Part shown: positions 9,602 to 19,283 of the stretch, piece by piece
How positions within the stretch are numbered: the first letter of the stretch is position 1
How the letters are laid out: each line of letters begins with the position of its first letter
NCBI GenBank assembly: GCA_902651635.1
Contig: CACRSC010000010.1
Span: 653,792 to 706,975 of the forward strand
From: Mastigamoeba balamuthi
Lineage: Eukaryota; Evosea; Mastigamoebida; Mastigamoebidae
Direction: 5' to 3'
DNA length: 53,184 nt
The notes under the pieces: generated by a model
Databases searched by the model: none
What the model saw: the letters and a program-made list of their open reading frames with translations, nothing else
What the model was told of the DNA's origin: nothing
Program-made: the position numbers and the translations under genes

Positions 9602-11604
9602 TCATTGTTCTGACGTGGCCTGTTGGGGTACCTCGCGCTGCTGGGCGGCGCTGCCGGTCTTGGGCCCGTGCCTGTGCAGGAGGAAGAGCACGAGGGAGAA
9701 CACGAGGACCTCAGTGGCGCACGAGATGAGCTGCTGTACGGCGAGGACGCCCGCGCCCCTCGAGACCATCAGGAACCCCATCGCGACGGGCACGATGATG
9801 TCGCCGACGCTGGCGCCCACGACGATGAACGTGGCGGCCTTGCCGGTCACCTCGATGTACTTGCCGAGGACCGTCCACAGCGACCCCCAGATGGGGCCCA
9901 TACAGAAGCCGTAGGCCGCAGACGACGCCCACAGTACGGCCACCGCGTTCTGCGCCTCGGCCCGTCAGATCCGCTGGGCTGAGGAGGGCTGGGAGAAATA
10001 ATCGAGGGCTTAGGACTTACGGGGAAGACGACCAGGGGGATCTGCGCCACGATGCAGAGGCCGATGCAGCACATCAGGATGCGCTCGCTGTCGACGAGCA
10101 GCGACAGCGGAATGCCCGCAAGGCGCCCGAGACAGAACGACCCGAAGAACACTGTAATGAGGGGGAGACAGAGCAGTGAGGGCGAGCAGAGACCTGTGCA
10201 GGGGGCGGACCAGCGACCATGAAGGCGGCGACCGTCTCGGACGCGAGGTGCTTGAGCAGGGCGTAGGCGGCCAGGTAGCTGCTGAACGGCGACTCTATCG
10301 TCATGTACACGAAAAGCGACACCGCTGTGGCCGCCACGACGGCCCAGTAGAGCCGAGCCTGCTGTGGGCTCTGCGGGGCTGGCGCGGGGCTCTGCGAGGG
10401 CTGTGGCGCCACGGTGATGCCGTCGTCGGGCTCCTCGGGCGACACAACAGACGCCATCGACATGGGCGTCGACTTGTCGCCCTCCTGGCCGCTGCCCTTG
10501 GGCTGCGCGTCGCCAAACGGCGGCACGCACAGCAGGCCCACCCCGCACGCGATCGTCAGGACGCCTGAGTGCGAGGGACGTCAGACGCGCTCGCAGAAGC
10601 CGAGAGGTTGTATCGTGCCCATGAGGACAAACGGCACGGTGATGCTGTTGACGCGCTCGATGAACGCGCCGACGAGGAACGGGGCAACCTGTGCGGACAT
10701 GCCCGCAGGCGAGGATCGTGAGAGGGCACTCATCGGGCTGTCGCTGGGTGAGCTCACAGTGGTGCCGACGGCGTAGGTGAAGTGCATGGCCTGCATCCAG
10801 GGGGCGACCCTGTCGCCGTGCAGGCGCAGCATGCAGACGCTGCCCCCCGTGTCCAGCGCACCGAACGAGATGCCCTCGAGGAACGACAGCCCCACGAGCA
10901 TCCACAGCTGCTCTCCGAAGGGCAGAGGGAGGCACGATGAGAGAGGGGGCGAGCACAGCCCAGCAGCAGCCCAGCAGAGGGCGGCACGGTACTTTGGGGA
11001 CAAAGGGGATGGCGCAGCTGGCGACGCCCGTCAGGCACAGCGACGAGCCCAGCAGCAGCCCCTCTCTCCTGATGCGGTCGAACAGGTGCCCCGACGTCAC
11101 TGCCCCCACCGCCACACGTGGTCATTCAACATCAGCGAGGGCGGGGCAAGCAAAAAACCCGCCGAAAACCCGCTGAAACCGCTTGAAAAACCCGCAGGAC
11201 ACACCCCCCGAGAGTGAGACGCGAACGTGTCCCTGCGAGGTAGCCCAGGCTGCGACCGAAGAACATCAGCCCCACGCGGTCCAGCGACCTGTGCGGGGGG
11301 CGCCCAGAGGCCAAGGGGCGCGCGAGAGGCACGCGGTGACGTGGAATTCGAGTCAGAAGCGTCTTTTCCGCGTGGAAAAACGGGTGCATCGATAGAGCGG
11401 TACTGACGTGCGGGCCTGCGCAGCGAGCAGGGGCAGGGCGGGTCCGAAGCAGGCTGTGGCGAGCCCCACTCCCCAGAGCGCGAAGAACATGGCGGCGCTG
11501 TTGACGACGCGCCGGCTGCAGAGGAGCCCCGTGTCGAGACGCATCTTCGGTCCGGTTCTCGCAGCGACAAATTGCGACAGAAGACAAGATATTGCCGGAT
11601 CCAT
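9602..11604 (-). CDS. Major facilitator superfamily transporter, MFSD4-like, 8 exons
   Basis: Exons 11604-11408, 11288-11227, 11099-10993, 10910-10758, 10688-10595, 10564-10211, 10151-10021 and 9949-9602 give 481 aa, normal for a 12-helix MFS protein. The spliced protein is rich in hydrophobic helices and has family-like motifs: GRSLGYLAG then SGHLFDRIRREG after helix 2, ALDTGGSVCMLRLHG and APWMQAMHFTYAVGTTVAP in the N-terminal half, and FFGSFCLGRLAGIPLS in the C-terminal half. A long hydrophilic loop (about 60 residues, exon 6) separates the halves. The fifth intron seems to use a GC donor (GCGAGC), since no GT donor fits the phase. The pattern resembles MFSD4/sodium-dependent glucose transporter-like proteins, suggesting sugar or small-solute transport. 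The substrate is unknown. Confidence 0.85.
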
Positions 11605-11848
11605 GGACCCAGCTGAGATCTTCCCGCAAGGGATATCTCTTCCCCCGGGAAGATCCTAGGGGTTGGCTAACTCCTCAACTGAGTTAACTCGGGGAGAGCA
11701 GTAACTCAGCCTGTCCCAACTCTGAGTTGGATGAGTGAACCAAGATACTTAGGTCTTCGGTCGGGATACAAACCGTAGACCCTTGTGGTTGCGTGAGTGC
11801 CCTTTGATCGGTCAGGTCTTAACAGGACACCACCCCGGACTCCGTCAT

Positions 11849-11922
11849 CCCTCCCCCCCCCCCCTTCCCCTCGCCACAGTTGTGCACTTCTCACTTAAAC
11901 AAAAATTGCTCTGACACAAAAA
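11849..11922. repeat. Direct repeat on the left edge of the assembly gap
   Basis: A C-rich run followed by CACAGTTGTGCACTTCTCAC and an AT-rich tail ending in GACACAAAA stops at the N gap. Nearly the same bases recur directly after the gap at 12632-12707. This is either a tandem repeat the assembler could not cross or a duplicated contig end. Confidence 0.8.
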
Positions 11923-12631
11923 NNNNNNNNNNNNNNNNNNNNNNNNNNNNNNNNNNNNNNNNNNNNNNNNNNNNNNNNNNNNNNNNNNNNNNNNNNNNNN
12001 NNNNNNNNNNNNNNNNNNNNNNNNNNNNNNNNNNNNNNNNNNNNNNNNNNNNNNNNNNNNNNNNNNNNNNNNNNNNNNNNNNNNNNNNNNNNNNNNNNNN
12101 NNNNNNNNNNNNNNNNNNNNNNNNNNNNNNNNNNNNNNNNNNNNNNNNNNNNNNNNNNNNNNNNNNNNNNNNNNNNNNNNNNNNNNNNNNNNNNNNNNNN
12201 NNNNNNNNNNNNNNNNNNNNNNNNNNNNNNNNNNNNNNNNNNNNNNNNNNNNNNNNNNNNNNNNNNNNNNNNNNNNNNNNNNNNNNNNNNNNNNNNNNNN
12301 NNNNNNNNNNNNNNNNNNNNNNNNNNNNNNNNNNNNNNNNNNNNNNNNNNNNNNNNNNNNNNNNNNNNNNNNNNNNNNNNNNNNNNNNNNNNNNNNNNNN
12401 NNNNNNNNNNNNNNNNNNNNNNNNNNNNNNNNNNNNNNNNNNNNNNNNNNNNNNNNNNNNNNNNNNNNNNNNNNNNNNNNNNNNNNNNNNNNNNNNNNNN
12501 NNNNNNNNNNNNNNNNNNNNNNNNNNNNNNNNNNNNNNNNNNNNNNNNNNNNNNNNNNNNNNNNNNNNNNNNNNNNNNNNNNNNNNNNNNNNNNNNNNNN
12601 NNNNNNNNNNNNNNNNNNNNNNNNNNNNNNN
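11923..12631. other. Assembly gap of 709 N
   Basis: Undetermined bases. The flanks are near-identical direct repeats, so the true gap size may be smaller than drawn or zero. Confidence 0.95.
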
Positions 12632-12707
12632 CTCCCCCCCCCCCCCTTCCCCCTCCGCCCACAGTTGTGCACTTCTCACTTAAACAAAAATTGCTCTGAC
12701 ACAAAAT
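12632..12707. repeat. Direct repeat on the right edge of the assembly gap
   Basis: Second copy of the sequence at 11849-11922, with small differences in the C run and in CCGCCCACAG versus CGCCACAG. Beyond it the sequence continues into the exon at 12729-12806. Confidence 0.8.
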
Positions 12708-12728
12708 ATCGCAGATCAGTTTGCTCAC

Positions 12729-12806
12729 CGCCGGGTCGCCGTGCACGAGCACGATGGGCGTGCGTCGCGGCGTGTTGCGGTGCATCACGTGTGTGTCGCT
12801 GTGCAT
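12729..12806 (-). CDS. First exon of a gene truncated by the gap
   Basis: An ATG at 12806 opens 26 codons ending at a good donor (GTGAGC at 12728). The peptide contains HVMHRNTPRRTPIVLVHGD. A hydrophobic strand ending in VHG is common at the start of alpha/beta hydrolases, and HGD occurs in metallophosphoesterases, but this is too short to choose. The rest would lie toward lower coordinates, in or beyond the gap. Confidence 0.35.
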
Positions 12807-13283
12807 CGTGAAGATGGACTTAACTGAGTAAATAACTCACAGAAGTATTAGGTTGAGTAGTGGGCCGACCCCAGGATCCGGGGTTATGCTCTCATAGAGG
12901 GCAGAACGGAGCACAACGGTGGCTTTGCAATCGGCACGGTGCAGCACAAATACCCAAACTGCATGGGAAAAGCAAGGTTGCTGTATTCATTCGGTTTGGA
13001 AAAGGGAGTTTTGGTGAATGAGGAAAATGTGGAAAATGTGGAAAATGTGGAAAACGTTGGAAAATGAGGCGGGGGCAGAGCAAAGCGTTCAGCCCCGGCG
13101 GGAGAAGGGTGGTGATGGTTGATGGGTAGGTAAGAGGGAAAAGAAAGGCCTTCCAAAGGCGGCAAGACGGGGGAAAAGTCAGCCGGCATGAGGAGAAGAG
13201 AAGAGAAGAGAAAAACGGGAGAGTTTTTGTGTGTGGAGCGGAAGGCCTTTGAGCGAGCGAGGAAAACGTTGAAAGAGGGTTCG
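12807..13283. other. Intergenic region with short tandem repeats
   Basis: No supported gene. Contains a tandem run of GGAAAATGT units (about 13019-13066) and AGAAG repeats near 13195-13215. The region lies 3' of the gene at 13284-14186. Confidence 0.5.
13019..13066 (+). repeat. Short tandem repeat, 9-base unit GGAAAATGT
   Basis: About five consecutive units of GGAAAATGT, the last ones degenerate (GGAAAACGTT, GGAAAATGAG). A simple satellite in non-coding sequence. Confidence 0.8.
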
Positions 13284-14186
13284 CTAGTACTGGTCGAAGC
13301 ACCCGCACCCCAGCGGGTCCTCGTATCCCGAGCCTGCGGTCGTCCCGAGGGGGGTGCAGAGGGGGAGGGGGAAGCGGAAAGGGGCGGTCAGCAGTTCAAG
13401 CGCACGAGCGAATTGGCCCTGGGGGGGTGTGGGCTGCGCGGTTGGGGCGAAGTTGAATTCACCTGACGCCATCGGGGCACCAAAGAGCGCGTCCGAGGGA
13501 TCGTACTGCTCGATGCCGTCGAAGGCGAAGTGCTGCTGCTGCTCCACGGGCGACGCCCCGATGCCCTCGAGCTGCTCGAGCTGCTCGGCGTCGCCCACGA
13601 GGACGCAGTCGACAGCAGCAGCAGCGCCCGAACTGCACGTCTGCTGCACTTCGTCGCCGGCTACGGGCGAGGGCGAGGGCTGGGGGGCTGCAGCCTGGGC
13701 GGGGGCAGCGTCGTCGACCGCGACGACCGAGACGACGAGGGGGAGCACGAGGGCGGGGGCCGTCCTCGGGGGCACGGGCACAACGTGGCGGAACGGCGAC
13801 GAGTCCGCCGACGCAGCGACGGCGTCGGGGCGCGGCATGTCGCGCAGCCAGACCTCGACGTCGTGCAGGACCGGGTGGAGGGCGCGGTCGAGCGTGCTGC
13901 TGGCGTGCTTGAGGTGCAGGCGGCGCTGCAGAAGCTTCCAGAAGCCCTGTGCGCTGCCGCCCAGCAGCTCGGGCGCGTCCTTGGCGACCAGCACGACGTC
14001 GGGGGCCATCGGCGGCCGCAGGATGGCCCCGCTGCACTCGAGGTGGTGCAGCGAGGCCGCGCTGTACATGCGGCCCCGCTGCAGGGCCTTGGCCGCGCGC
14101 TGCGTGTCGGGGTCGCCTGCACGGCCGTTCCAGGGCTTGAAGGCGTAGAACGCCCTGCCCTCCCGGTTGCTCATCTCCAGCTTCAT
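13284..14186 (-). CDS. Unknown protein, 300 aa
   Basis: A single open frame from ATG 14186 (a second ATG lies at 14174) to the stop at 13284. The first 115 residues look globular (for example GRMYSAASLHHLECSGAI, APDVVLVAKDAPELLGG, LHPVLHDVEVWLRD). The remainder is Ala/Pro/Ser/Gln-rich and acidic (EQLEQLEGIGASP, FDGIEQYDPSDALFG), like a disordered activation-type tail. A GTGAATTC site after the MAS codons at about 13460 could start an intron, so the last 60 residues are less certain. No family is recognised. Confidence 0.55.
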   Translation of the reverse strand: MKLEMSNREGRAFYAFKPWNGRAGDPDTQRAAKALQRGRMYSAASLHHLECSGAILRPPMAPDVVLVAKDAPELLGGSAQGFWKLLQRRLHLKHASSTLDRALHPVLHDVEVWLRDMPRPDAVAASADSSPFRHVVPVPPRTAPALVLPLVVSVVAVDDAAPAQAAAPQPSPSPVAGDEVQQTCSSGAAAAVDCVLVGDAEQLEQLEGIGASPVEQQQHFAFDGIEQYDPSDALFGAPMASGEFNFAPTAQPTPPQGQFARALELLTAPFRFPLPLCTPLGTTAGSGYEDPLGCGCFDQY

Positions 14187-16793
14187 CCACGCTGCTGCCG
14201 CTGCTGCCGCTGCCCCCTCAGGCCCTGCCCCTTGGCTTGCTCCTCTTGCGCCCGTGCCCGTGCCCTTCGCAGAGCTCTCGTGCTGCAGAGTGAACTTGTG
14301 AATCCCCGAAACAGCAGCGAGAGATTTCGGCAGTAGAACAAACCCACAACGGTCGTATCTTCATTGCAGGAAAAACAGTGCAACATGCACAATTCGGGGT
14401 TCGTCGCAGGTGCCACCCTCCGCGAGATCGGTTTCAATACGTATGAGTGCTTCATCATTGCACGAGTATAACTCCGGAAGGCAATTGAACACAACATATC
14501 TTTTCCAATCAGACCGTATTTCACACAGAAAAACGCTGAAACACTGTGAAAATTGGCTTCTCAAAACTGTTTCTCCTGTTCTCCTGTTTGCGGATATCGT
14601 ACAGGAAGATTTCCGACGGAGACAACAAACACACAACCCAGCAGGTCCGAACGGATTAAAGATCAGGAAAGGATGAGTAAAGGGAGGGGGGGGGGGGGTA
14701 AAGGGGGGGATGGACACATCAGGTTCAGCCCCCAGCTTTCGCAGATCCTGAAATTCTGACCACTCTGTTCAAATTGGTCGAAAGATACATCTATAAGATT
14801 AACTTTAGATTGCAGTACTTTATTATGGAAAACTACGTGAATGGCATTGCCCAGAAAATAACAGTAAAGTTTGTGTATGTTTTCAAAAAAAGTGCTTACT
14901 CAGAGCTTCTGTTACACTTAAAGCATGATGAATTGTGGCAGAAGCACAGATACTCAAGAATGATGCAATGCATTTGCTCTTATTCACTCATTTCTGCTGG
15001 TTCTCAATATTCTAATTATTCAGAAGCAACGTGCCATCCTCAGAAACCTGTTGAATATATATGATATCTTATGCTTGATCTTAAGCAGAGACTGATTTTT
15101 CAAGTAAGATGTATGAGAAAGATTCATCTTCTTCATAATACATAAGAAATTCGATTCTGGATTATTCTTTAACAAACGTTAGCAAGCTATTAAAGAATGA
15201 CTGCTTTCTTCTTGGTAACTGGAACACAAATCTACATTACTTTCTTCACTCACTGATAATTTACCCTTCTTGTATGCTGAACTGTGATAATATCAAGTGA
15301 GTGAAGGTTATTTCAATTTCAAATTGAAAAGAACAGATGGATGAAGCTATCAAGTATGAGATGACTGCTTGATTGCCACATTGCTGTTTAGTGAAAAATG
15401 CAAAGCATTAGCACTTTGAGAAGATTCTGCTTCAGACTCTCAAGATGGGTTATGACCTGATACCTTTCTTTTTCATTAGCAATTCCCAAGAAAAAAGTTA
15501 TGATACTTCTGCTTGTTAACATCTATTATTGAATTGTTTGAAGGAATCAGCATTAAGATGGTATCAAAATGGATGAGCTCCTTGTCCATGTCATTCCTAT
15601 GCACTTTCTGACTGTGCATAAATATAAAATTCCACATATACGACTTTGTACTCTTGCCCTATCATTTTCTACTATTCACTTCTTACCTATTTCATTCTAC
15701 AACTGCAACAAACATGACTGTTATCCTTCAAGAAAAACTGAGTAGACTTCTTATTTTGTCTGCCTCTGAGTGAGAGGCAGGCCATGGGGCACGATCTTAA
15801 TTTTGTTGGAACTGATAAGTATTTACACTGTGCTTCTCTGTTAGGCCATGCCTTCTGCAAGCACTTCACAGGACAAAGGGGTATCAAAACCTGCCTCTAA
15901 GTCTTTGTGAGGCCAGGGACCACTGAAGCTGGACCCTGAGGTGCCTGAGTGGGTGCTGTCCAGAGAGGACATTAGGCCTGAGTACTCATTTCAACCCATC
16001 TCACTCTGAGTAGAAGGAAGACTACTTCCACACCAGTTCATTCACTTTCATGATTCATATGCTCTACCAACTTAATGGGAAAAGACGAAAAGCATAAGTG
16101 GGACCAGGAAAGGGATGAGATGACAGTATTTTTTCCCGTGATTGTGTTCATAGTAGTTGGGCTCGGCCAAGTTGATACAGCTTAAACTTGATGCTTGTAC
16201 TGACACACAACAAATTGAATTGACAGTGGGGTATGGTTGTGCCAAGGGAAAGTGTTTCAAGTTCACTGTGAATGAACGTCAACGTAAAACCAACACCCTC
16301 TGACAGTATTGCGACCAGTGACAGCTACTCTCACACAGACTTAATTGTGCATTGCCCCCCCTGCCCACTGGCTCCGACCTCACAGACTGCCACGCTGTGC
16401 TGTGAGGTGCAGTGATCATGCAAACACACACTTCACCACGCTAAGTCCAGCAGTTCTGTTGCAGTCTACCACAAGGAGCACATCTGCCACGTGGAGGGCA
16501 AGAGCTTTCCAGGCAATGCTGAGTTCTCACCATCTCATCATGGGCTGCTCTGTTCTCCTGCAGTTTTCATTTCAAGCCTGTTCACTGTTTCTATTTCGAC
16601 CCCCGTGATTTCTGAAAACGGGAGGTAGACGGAAAAACAGGCTCGAAAAAGGTGCGGAGTGGGTGGAGCAACCGGTGTTCACCGTGCGGGGTGCGTGGGG
16701 GCAGAGCCTCGTGCGGCGCACAAAATCACGCGCCCACATGTCGTCAGCATATCAATTCAGAAACACATCCACTACACCGAGTACATCCCGAAG
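14187..16793. other. AT-richer gene desert
   Basis: From about 14750 to 16620 base composition drops sharply from the GC-rich exonic background and stop codons are dense in all six frames. No open frame exceeds about 100 codons and none has recognisable motifs. A run of G (about 14685-14698) sits near the boundary. I see no transposase motif here, unlike the comparable desert at 41.5-45.9 kb. The last 150 bases before 16794 should contain the promoter of the surface-protein gene. Confidence 0.6.
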
Positions 16794-18038
16794 ATGGGCC
16801 GCCTGGCACTTAGTCTCCTCGTGGCCCTGGCGGCAGTCGCAGTATGCGCCCGCCCGCCACCGCCACCGCCTGGACCTGGACCACACCACCCGTCGGACGG
16901 GTCGGAGGGGCCCCTCCCCCCTGGCCCCGGACCTCACCCGTCGGACGACTCTGATCGGCCGTTCCCTCCTGGCCCCGGACCCCTCCCCTCGGACGACTCG
17001 GACAGGCCACCGTTCCCGAACGACAACCTCCGCCACCCGCTGCCGCCACCGCCTCCCCCGTCGGACGACGGCTCGGACATGCCGTTCCCTCCGTGCCCAC
17101 CTGGCCCCTCGGACGAGTCAGAGAGGCCATTCCCACCGCACATCCAGGAGCACGGCCATGGCCAGGGCCACCAGCCGCCGCCGCCTTCCCCGTCGGACGA
17201 CTCGGGCAGACCCTTCCCTCCATGCCATGGGCCGCATCCATCGGACGACTCGGACAGGCCGCTCCCGCCTCAGGGCCACCGCCACCACCCGCCGCCGCCA
17301 CCGTCGGACGACTCCGAGAGGCCTGGCCCTGGCCCGCACCCTCACCCGTCCGACGACTCGGACAGGCCGCTTCCGCCTCAGGGCCACCGCCACCCGCCGC
17401 CGCCACCCCCGTCGGACGACTCCGAGAGGCCTGCCCCTGGCCCGCATCCTCGCCCGGCAGACGACTCGGATATGCCGTTCCCGCCAGGACCGCATCCGTC
17501 GGACGACTCGGATAGGCCGCTTCCGCCTCAGGGCCACCGCCACCCGCCGCCGCCACCCCCGTCGGACGACTCCGAGAGGCCTGGCCCTGGCCCGCATCCT
17601 CACCCGTCGGACGACTCGGACAGGCCGTTCCCTCAGGGTCACGGCCACGGTCTTCGTCACCCGCCCCCGCCGCCCCAGTCGGACGACTCGGGCAGGCCAA
17701 TTCCTCCGGGCCCCGGTCCTCGCCCGCACCCCTCGGACGGCTCTGATAGGCCTGGTCCTGGCCCACGTCCCCATCCCTCGGACGGATCGGATAGGCCAGG
17801 CCCTCGCCCCGGTCCCGGCCAGCACTCGGATGACAGCATGGACAACGACAACGACAACGACGACACCAAGAACAGCAACACCAAGACAAGCACGATGATA
17901 AACTCGATCAAGATCTGGGTGCCGGCCACTGTGGGCTGCGTTGCGCTCGTGGCCGCCATAACAGGGACCGTCGCCCTCATCGCGCGCCACAGGCGCAATT
18001 ACAATGGGATGTATGAGCGCCTGGTCCAGAGCGCCTGA
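16794..18038 (+). CDS. Proline-rich repeat surface protein, type I membrane
   Basis: ATG 16794 opens 414 aa. Residues 1-20 are a signal peptide (MGRLALSLLVALAAVAVCA). The ectodomain is built of about twenty variants of PPGPGPHPSDDSDRP, alternating polyproline with a PSDDS(D/E)RP block. Then come an Asn/Asp-rich stretch, one transmembrane helix (VGCVALVAAITGTVALIA) and a short basic cytoplasmic tail (RHRRNYNGMYERL). The repeats look like a stiff, negatively charged stalk; Ser residues in the acidic context could be phosphorylated or glycosylated. A cell-surface or coat role is inferred. Upstream in-frame codons exist but lack a signal sequence. The 3' 480 bases recur at 19285-19765. Confidence 0.8.
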   Translation: MGRLALSLLVALAAVAVCARPPPPPPGPGPHHPSDGSEGPLPPGPGPHPSDDSDRPFPPGPGPLPSDDSDRPPFPNDNLRHPLPPPPPPSDDGSDMPFPPCPPGPSDESERPFPPHIQEHGHGQGHQPPPPSPSDDSGRPFPPCHGPHPSDDSDRPLPPQGHRHHPPPPPSDDSERPGPGPHPHPSDDSDRPLPPQGHRHPPPPPPSDDSERPAPGPHPRPADDSDMPFPPGPHPSDDSDRPLPPQGHRHPPPPPPSDDSERPGPGPHPHPSDDSDRPFPQGHGHGLRHPPPPPQSDDSGRPIPPGPGPRPHPSDGSDRPGPGPRPHPSDGSDRPGPRPGPGQHSDDSMDNDNDNDDTKNSNTKTSTMINSIKIWVPATVGCVALVAAITGTVALIARHRRNYNGMYERLVQSA

Positions 18039-18584
18039 GCAACCCCCCCTCTCACACGGGCTTGTTAAAAGACCCCCAACAGCTGGCAATTCCTCTGCAG
18101 GCTCCCTGTTGTTTTTTGTTCTGGAGTATTCAACGATCCGCAGGGACGTTTCTCGAGTGTTCAATTGATCCGGATCAGTGTACTGGATTTAGTTTTCTCT
18201 GTTGTTTTTGATTTGCCTCATCCTACGATTGTCTGTAGAACTCTTGAAATCGTGTGCCAACACACACCCCCTACAGACGATACAGCATAGTCACGCTCTG
18301 TTCCAGTTTCACCAACTCACCAGTTAGACTGACATATTAGCGATATAGGTCTTGCCCTGCATCTCAAGTTGTACCCTTCACTTCGGCTATGGACAGGTAT
18401 CACAGGGGTGCGAACTTAAGGGCCCACATGTACAGTTGGCCCACCAGCCACGCAGCGGGGCTGTGACCGAGACATAATCTTCTCTGCTAGCAGTGGTAGA
18501 CAGTCAATGGAGCAGGTCTTTATTCTCGTGTGGCATCTGGATAGCTCCACGCAGTGCGTGTGACTGTGGTTGCTGTGGAAGCTC
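18039..18584. other. Region between convergent genes (repeated at 19766-20311)
   Basis: Common 3' flank of the plus-strand proline-rich gene and the minus-strand secreted-protein gene. No open frame is convincing. The same 546 bases occur again at 19766-20311. Confidence 0.5.
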
Positions 18585-19282
18585 CTACTGCCCGACGGCC
18601 TTAACGAGGTTCCAGGCCCAGTCGTTGTGCGAGGGCCTCGTGATCTGCTGGACCTGCGACAAGAAGGAGCGCACCTGCATGTAGCCGGGCTGGTCGGTGT
18701 GCGAGGCCGCGGCGATGGTGACACTCCACGAGTAGCTGTCGACCTTGCCGGTCCAGAGCCTCCTAACCCCGTCAGTGAACGTGTTCCACGCCCCCATCGC
18801 GTCCCCCTCCGATGCCAGCTGCGCAAGGGGCCACAAGGGGAGTAAGAACTGTGCTGGGCGGGGTGTGGGAGGTCGACAGTGCTGCACCCTGGCCCTGCGG
18901 CCGCACTCGATGTAGGCGCCCCACTCGCCCGAGTCGGTGCGCGGGGGGTTGCTGCCGATGGTGACCGCGAGGGTGTCGTAGAGGCGCCTGGCCAGCGGGG
19001 CCAGGTCGATTACCTCGACCTTGTCGATGGTGAACGTCTGCGAGGCGGGCGCCTGGCTTGTGGGCATCGTCACGATGCTCTCGACGGTCGAGCCCTCGAA
19101 GCTGATGATCACCTTGAAGACAGCGACTCCCCTGTCCGGCGTCAGAGTGATCGTCTCACTCTCTCTCGTGACGTGGCGCTCCCTCGACGACGCCTCGCTG
19201 TAAGCTGAGGGAGAGCTGGTGAGCTTACGGGCAGTGAGTGTGGGGCTCGAGGGCGCACATCTGTGGAAGCTCTCGAGCTCGT
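18585..19282 (-). pseudogene. 5'-truncated copy of the aerolysin-like secreted protein gene
   Basis: Corresponds exactly (offset 1727) to exon 3 (18585-18818), exon 2 (18888-19204) and the last 24 bases of exon 1 (19259-19282) of the complete gene at 20312-21379. It stops at the N at 19283, where the proline-rich gene's 3' end begins on the other strand. The start codon and signal peptide are missing, so as assembled it cannot make the protein. Most likely an assembly or haplotype artefact rather than a biological pseudogene. Confidence 0.75.
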
Positions 19283-19283
19283 N

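Larger units (their letters stand above)
17557..19282. repeat. Direct duplication, copy 1 (unit 1727)
   Basis: Matches 19284-21009 at a constant offset of 1727 with no indel and only about eight substitutions that I noticed (for example near 17829, 18132, 18535, 18826, 18851, 19155, 19206 and 19233). It covers the 3' part of the proline-rich gene and the 3' two thirds of the facing secreted-protein gene. A single N at 19283 marks the junction. Confidence 0.9.

Noticed and set aside
11700-11830. Possible tRNA or small RNA before the gap
   Set aside because: Some short inverted repeats (CTCAACTGAGTTAACTC) but no TPsiC-type box or cloverleaf arrangement.
11845-12806. Open frames spanning the N gap
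   Set aside because: They consist of N bases; only the 26-codon exon at 12729-12806 has real sequence.
16810-18164. Minus-strand and alternative-frame open frames in the proline-rich gene
   Set aside because: Shadows of the repeat; only the frame starting at 16794 has a signal peptide and transmembrane helix.
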